Below are positions 8,362 to 11,285 of a DNA stretch of 11,285 nucleotides, in pieces. The position numbers were made by a program, and so were the translations under genes. Every line of letters starts with the position of its first letter. The first letter of the stretch is position 1. The DNA comes from Terriglobia bacterium (GTDB taxonomy: Bacteria; Acidobacteriota; Terriglobia; UBA7540): positions 1 to 11,285 of the forward strand of contig JASHYZ010000560.1 in NCBI GenBank assembly GCA_030042795.1, read 5' to 3'. A model generated the notes under the pieces. It was not told the origin of the DNA, did no database searches, and saw only the letters and a list, made by a program, of their open reading frames with translations.

Positions 8362-10347
8362 AGAAAGAGTCAAAAAGTACTGAATTGGGTCGCCGTCATG
8401 GCGGCTTTTACCGTCTCGGCCTTCGGCCAAGCGCCGAGGCTGTCGCCAGAGCTTGCAAACATCGACCCGAATTCCAACGTGAACGTCATCGTCCAATTCA
8501 AGCAGTCTCCAACTGACGCTGACCACCAACGCATGCTGCAAGGTGGAGGCCAGTTACGGAGGAAGCTTGGCGTGGTTAAGGCTGGCGCCTATAAGGTGCC
8601 TGCGAGCGAGCTTACTCGCATCGGGTCTGACCCGCGGGTGAGCTACGTTTCGCCGGATCGCGCTGTGCGGGGTCAGCTCGATCTGAGTGCGGCAGCCGTG
8701 AATGCCAGCGCAGCCTGGAACGCCGGCTGGTACGGCTCCGGCGTGGGCGTAGCCGTGATTGACAGCGGCACGAACCCGGTCCCCGACCTGGTGAACGCTA
8801 GTGGCAACTATCAGGTTGTGTACTCGCAGGATTTCACCGGCAACGGGCCACAGGATCAGTACGGTCACGGGGAGCACGTCGCTGGTATCATCGCCAGCAA
8901 CGGCATATCCTCGACTTGCTCCATCTGCACCCGCACCTTCAGGGGCATCTCACCGGGCGCCAACCTGGTCGACCTCCGGGTGCTCGACCAGAACGGCGAA
9001 AGCACGGACAGCACCGTCATCGCCGCCATCGACACAGCCATCCAGCTCAAGGACCAATACAACATCCGCGTCATTAACCTTTCGCTCGGCCGTCCGGTAT
9101 ACGAAAGTTACACCATCGACCCTCTCTGTCAAGCCGTGGAAGCAGCATGGCACGCAGGCATCGTCGTAGTGGTGGCCGCCGGCAATGACGGACGCGACGA
9201 TTCTTACAACAACAACGGCTATGCCACAATCGGCGCACCCGGAAACGATCCTTACGTGATCACCGTCGGCGCCATGAAAACGGAAGGCACTCCCCAGCGG
9301 TCAGATGACCTGATCGCCAGTTACAGTTCAAAGGGACCGACGCTGGTGGACGAAATCGTGAAACCCGACATCGTCGCCCCCGGTAACCTGGTTGTGTCCC
9401 TGCTAGCGCAGGGAACGACCCTGCCTACGGAATATCCTTCTGATCTGATCGGCCTTTCCTACTATATGCAAACGTCGAGTACCGCGCTTTCCACGAACTA
9501 CTTCTCTTTAAGCGGAACCAGCATGGCCACAGCCGTGGTGAGCGGCGCGGCTGCCGACCTGCTTGAGGCGGAGCCATCACTGACTCCCGATCAGGTGAAG
9601 GCGCGGCTGATGAAGACCGCCTACAAGACATTTCCGACCACCAGCTCAGTGGTGGACCCGACAACTGGAATCACCTACGTCGACCAGTACGACATCTTCA
9701 CCATCGGCGCAGGCTATCTCGATTTACAGGCGGCGCTCGCGGACACTAGCGTGGCTAGAGGGTCCGCAGTTTCACCACGAGCGGTCTTCGATCCTGCTGC
9801 GGACACTGCTTACTTAGTGCCTGCTCCGTGGTCGGCTTGGACTTCGGCATCGGATTATTCATTGCAGTCCGTTTGGGGAAATTCAGTGCTCTTAAATGGC
9901 ACGAACGCTCTGTGGGGTAGCCAAACCGCGGCTTGGGGATCAACGGTCCTCAACGGCGACCAGGCCGTATCGGCCAACCAATACATTTGGGGAAACATTT
10001 CGGTCTGGGGCAACATATCCGTCTGGGGAAACATATCGGTTTGGGGGAATCAGTCGGTGTGGGGCAACCAGTCCGTTTGGGGCAATCAATCGGTGTGGGG
10101 CAATCAATCGGTGTGGGGCAATCAGTCCGTTTGGGGGAACCAATCGGTGTGGGGCAACCAGTCCGTTTGGGGTAATCAGTCCGTCTGGGGGAACCAATCG
10201 GTGTGGGGCAACCAATCGGTGTGGGGTAATCAGTCGGTATCGAGCAATCAGTCGGTTTGGGGTAATCAGTCCGTCTGGGGCAACCAATCGGTGTGGGGCA
10301 ACCAGTCCGTTATGGCGACCTCAATTCTGATCCACGGCGAAAAGTAG
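8359..10347 (+). CDS. Secreted subtilisin-family (S8) serine peptidase with WGNQSV repeat tail
   Basis: The protein has 662 residues counted from the TTG start. Signal peptide about 1-23 (cleavage near AFG-QA). An inhibitor_I9-like propeptide follows (about 40-105; NVNVIVQF to VSYVSPD). The S8 catalytic domain (about 110-450) has Asp135 (AVIDSG), His170 (GHGEHVAG, where the family more often has HGTHVAG), oxyanion Asn276 (AAGND) and Ser388 (SGTSMA), so it is expected to be active. A CSIC pair (C187/C190) sits in a loop after the His motif and may form a disulphide. From about residue 500 the chain becomes Trp/Gly/Asn/Ser-rich, ending in eighteen 6-residue repeats (544-651) and a short SVMATSILIHGEK tail. 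There is no LPXTG, PEP-CTERM or membrane anchor. It probably acts outside the cytoplasm; its substrate is unknown. It is divergent from the propeller kinase, which might regulate it (inference). Confidence 0.93.
   Translation: MRKSQKVLNWVAVMAAFTVSAFGQAPRLSPELANIDPNSNVNVIVQFKQSPTDADHQRMLQGGGQLRRKLGVVKAGAYKVPASELTRIGSDPRVSYVSPDRAVRGQLDLSAAAVNASAAWNAGWYGSGVGVAVIDSGTNPVPDLVNASGNYQVVYSQDFTGNGPQDQYGHGEHVAGIIASNGISSTCSICTRTFRGISPGANLVDLRVLDQNGESTDSTVIAAIDTAIQLKDQYNIRVINLSLGRPVYESYTIDPLCQAVEAAWHAGIVVVVAAGNDGRDDSYNNNGYATIGAPGNDPYVITVGAMKTEGTPQRSDDLIASYSSKGPTLVDEIVKPDIVAPGNLVVSLLAQGTTLPTEYPSDLIGLSYYMQTSSTALSTNYFSLSGTSMATAVVSGAAADLLEAEPSLTPDQVKARLMKTAYKTFPTTSSVVDPTTGITYVDQYDIFTIGAGYLDLQAALADTSVARGSAVSPRAVFDPAADTAYLVPAPWSAWTSASDYSLQSVWGNSVLLNGTNALWGSQTAAWGSTVLNGDQAVSANQYIWGNISVWGNISVWGNISVWGNQSVWGNQSVWGNQSVWGNQSVWGNQSVWGNQSVWGNQSVWGNQSVWGNQSVWGNQSVWGNQSVSSNQSVWGNQSVWGNQSVWGNQSVMATSILIHGEK
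9988..10311 (+). repeat. Eighteen tandem 18-bp units encoding (WGNxSV)n
   Basis: The array is 324 bp, exactly 18 in-frame units. Three encode WGNISV, eleven WGNQSV, one degenerate SSNQSV (10240-10257), then three more WGNQSV. Units differ almost only at synonymous third positions. Looser relatives (SVWGN, ALWGS, AAWGS) precede the array from about 9865. Alternating hydrophobic/polar residues and stacked Asn/Gln suggest a repetitive beta structure such as a solenoid or amyloid-like stack; this is inference. Comparable Trp-Gly repeats occur in S8 peptidases of other Acidobacteriota, from memory. Confidence 0.95.
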
Positions 10348-10355
10348 GTTTAAGC

Positions 10356-10389
10356 GGGATGACCGGTCGGCTTAGCGACCGGTCATCCC
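10356..10389. terminator. Perfect 14-bp hairpin between convergent genes
   Basis: GGGATGACCGGTCG (10356-10369) pairs perfectly with CGACCGGTCATCCC (10376-10389) around a 6-nt loop. It lies 8 bp after the peptidase stop codon and downstream of the convergent HigA gene. It is a strong candidate for a bidirectional transcription end. Neither side has a clean T-tract, so it may act with other factors or as an RNA-stabilising 3' structure. Confidence 0.6.
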
Positions 10390-10472
10390 ACCTTCCACCG
10401 CGCCTTCGTCGATTCTTTTCTGCCTGTTCGCCGGCTTGCGCTCATGCGGCTCTTCAAGGGCTCACCTGCTTC

Positions 10473-10748
10473 TTAAATCAACGTTCCGCTGGACTGCTCA
10501 GCCGCTCCCAGGTCGTAGATTAACTGAAGGTTCAGCCAGAATTGTGCGGTCGTACCGAGATAACGCGCCAGCCTGAGCGCCGTATCAGCCGTCACGCCGC
10601 GCCGGCCGCGAACAACGTCATTGAGATGGGTCGTCGGGATGTGAAGTTCCTTAGCGAGGGCATTGACGCTCATTCCCAGAGGCTGCAGAACATCCTCCCG
10701 AAGCGTTCGGCCAGGATGAAGCTCAGCCAGAAGCTCGGCTTTCATCAT
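10473..10748 (-). CDS. higA: HigA-family addiction-module antitoxin, XRE-type HTH
   Basis: The protein has 91 residues. The family N-terminus HPGRTLREDVLQPLGMS (11-27) leads into a helix-turn-helix (about 27-48; NALAKELHIPTTHLNDVV). The signature RRGVTADTALRLARYLGTT and FWLNLQ follow, strongly typical of HigA/VapI antitoxins. In HigBA systems the antitoxin binds the HigB mRNA-cutting toxin and represses the operon. Here no HigB gene lies on either side: upstream is the metH 3' end, only 20 bp away, and the 125 bp downstream of it are too short for a toxin. It may be a solitary antitoxin-derived regulator. A weak GAAGAG ribosome site precedes a tandem ATGATG start. Cotranscription with metH is plausible from the small gap. 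Confidence 0.88.
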   Translation of the reverse strand: MMKAELLAELHPGRTLREDVLQPLGMSVNALAKELHIPTTHLNDVVRGRRGVTADTALRLARYLGTTAQFWLNLQLIYDLGAAEQSSGTLI

Positions 10749-10768
10749 GAGCTACTCTTCGTGATAAA

Positions 10769-11285
10769 TCATGCATCATAATTCAAATTCGGCGCCAGCC
10801 ACTTCTCCACCGTCTTCACGTCCATGCCTTTGCGGCGGCTGTAGTCGAGCACCTGGTCGCGGTCGATTTTTCCCACGGCAAAATAGCGCGCTTCGGGATG
10901 AGCGAAATAGAGCCCACTCACCGAGGCTGCCGGGTACATGGCGAAACTCTCCGTCAACTTGATACCGGTGCGCTTCTCAACATCGAGCAGCTTCCACAAG
11001 AGCTGCTTTTCTGTGTGATCCGGGCAGGCCGGATACCCTGCCGCCGGGCGAACGCCGCGATAGCGCTCGTGGATGAGGTCTTCGGCGGAGAGGTGTTCTT
11101 GCTTACCGTACCCCCAGGCGTCGCGCGCGCGTTTGTGCATCAGTTCCGCCAGCGCCTCGGCCAGCCGGTCAGCCAGCGCCTTGGCCATGATGGCGTTGTA
11201 GTCGTCGAAATCGCGCTCAAAGTGAGCCACCAGTGTTTCCAAACAGAATCCGGCGCTCACGGCAAATCCACCGATGTAGTCGTGC
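10769..11285 (-). CDS. metH: Cobalamin-dependent methionine synthase, C-terminal fragment (partial)
   Basis: Only the last 171 residues lie in the window; the gene continues beyond the right edge, and the apparent GTG start at 11260 is internal. The segment is the AdoMet-binding reactivation domain of MetH, which remethylates oxidised cob(II)alamin using AdoMet and reduced flavodoxin. Hallmarks are [11 protein letters not shown], the AdoMet-binding [17 protein letters not shown] (corresponding to E. coli RxxxGY around Arg1134), [15 protein letters not shown], and the terminal [11 protein letters not shown]. The C-terminus aligns with complete MetH proteins, so the 3' end is intact. It transfers the methyl group from methyl-tetrahydrofolate to homocysteine, in the cytoplasm. 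No cobalamin riboswitch can be judged because the 5' end is outside. Confidence 0.95.
   Translation of the reverse strand, partial: HDYIGGFAVSAGFCLETLVAHFERDFDDYNAIMAKALADRLAEALAELMHKRARDAWGYGKQEHLSAEDLIHERYRGVRPAAGYPACPDHTEKQLLWKLLDVEKRTGIKLTESFAMYPAASVSGLYFAHPEARYFAVGKIDRDQVLDYSRRKGMDVKTVEKWLAPNLNYDA

Noticed and set aside
9988..10311. 18-bp tandem array as a CRISPR or non-coding satellite
   Set aside because: There are no spacers, and the period is a multiple of three and in frame. Variation is nearly all synonymous within a continuous peptidase gene.
9896..10330. Alternative-frame and antisense repeat proteins over the WGNQSV array
   Set aside because: Any frame through an 18-bp repeat stays open. 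None has a start signal or a non-repeat domain, while the peptidase frame is continuous with the catalytic domain.

Overview
The window looks like a piece of a GC-rich bacterial chromosome, most likely from an Acidobacteriota. This is an inference from three things: a very long two-propeller sensor kinase, an S8 peptidase with a Trp-Gly-Asn hexapeptide tail, and intergenic hairpin elements of the 'TCATCCTGAGCG...GCGAAGGAT' type. None of these proves the phylum, and there is no rRNA or other marker gene. No phage, plasmid, insertion-sequence or CRISPR genes were found.

Layout. Bases 1-969 hold no gene I can support, only a patchwork of inverted repeats. Two minus-strand genes follow: a beta-hydroxyacid dehydrogenase-family NAD(P) oxidoreductase (970-1851) and a secreted Spy/CpxP-like LTxxQ protein (2142-2579). 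A plus-strand group diverges from the latter: a RibD/DHFR-fold reductase (2729-3376), a possible 18-codon mini-ORF with a strong ribosome binding site (3378-3434), and a stand-alone Lrp/AsnC effector-binding domain (3454-3681). A 19-bp inverted repeat pair (3692-3852) separates this group from the convergent two-component operon.

The two-component operon (minus strand, 8151 to 3854) encodes a 1227-residue membrane sensor histidine kinase and a response regulator. The kinase has a signal peptide, 14 propeller blades, a Y_Y_Y domain, one membrane span, a PAS domain, HisKA and HATPase_c. The response regulator's start codon lies inside the kinase gene (19-bp overlap). It carries a CxxC...CxxC module instead of a recognisable DNA-binding domain. 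The expected flow is periplasmic ligand, kinase His984, then regulator Asp54. The output mechanism is unknown.

A subtilisin-family secreted protease (8359-10347, TTG start) is divergent from the kinase across a 207-bp intergenic region. It ends in eighteen 6-residue repeats. A perfect 14-bp hairpin follows, then two minus-strand genes: a HigA-type antitoxin with no HigB toxin next to it (10473-10748), and the 3' end of metH (10769 to the window edge), encoding the AdoMet-binding reactivation domain of cobalamin-dependent methionine synthase.

Most of the content belongs to known families. The points most worth a second look are the hexapeptide array and its codon sub-families, the double-propeller kinase with a non-DNA-binding partner, the solitary HigA behind metH, the 18-codon mini-ORF, and the dispersed inverted repeats.
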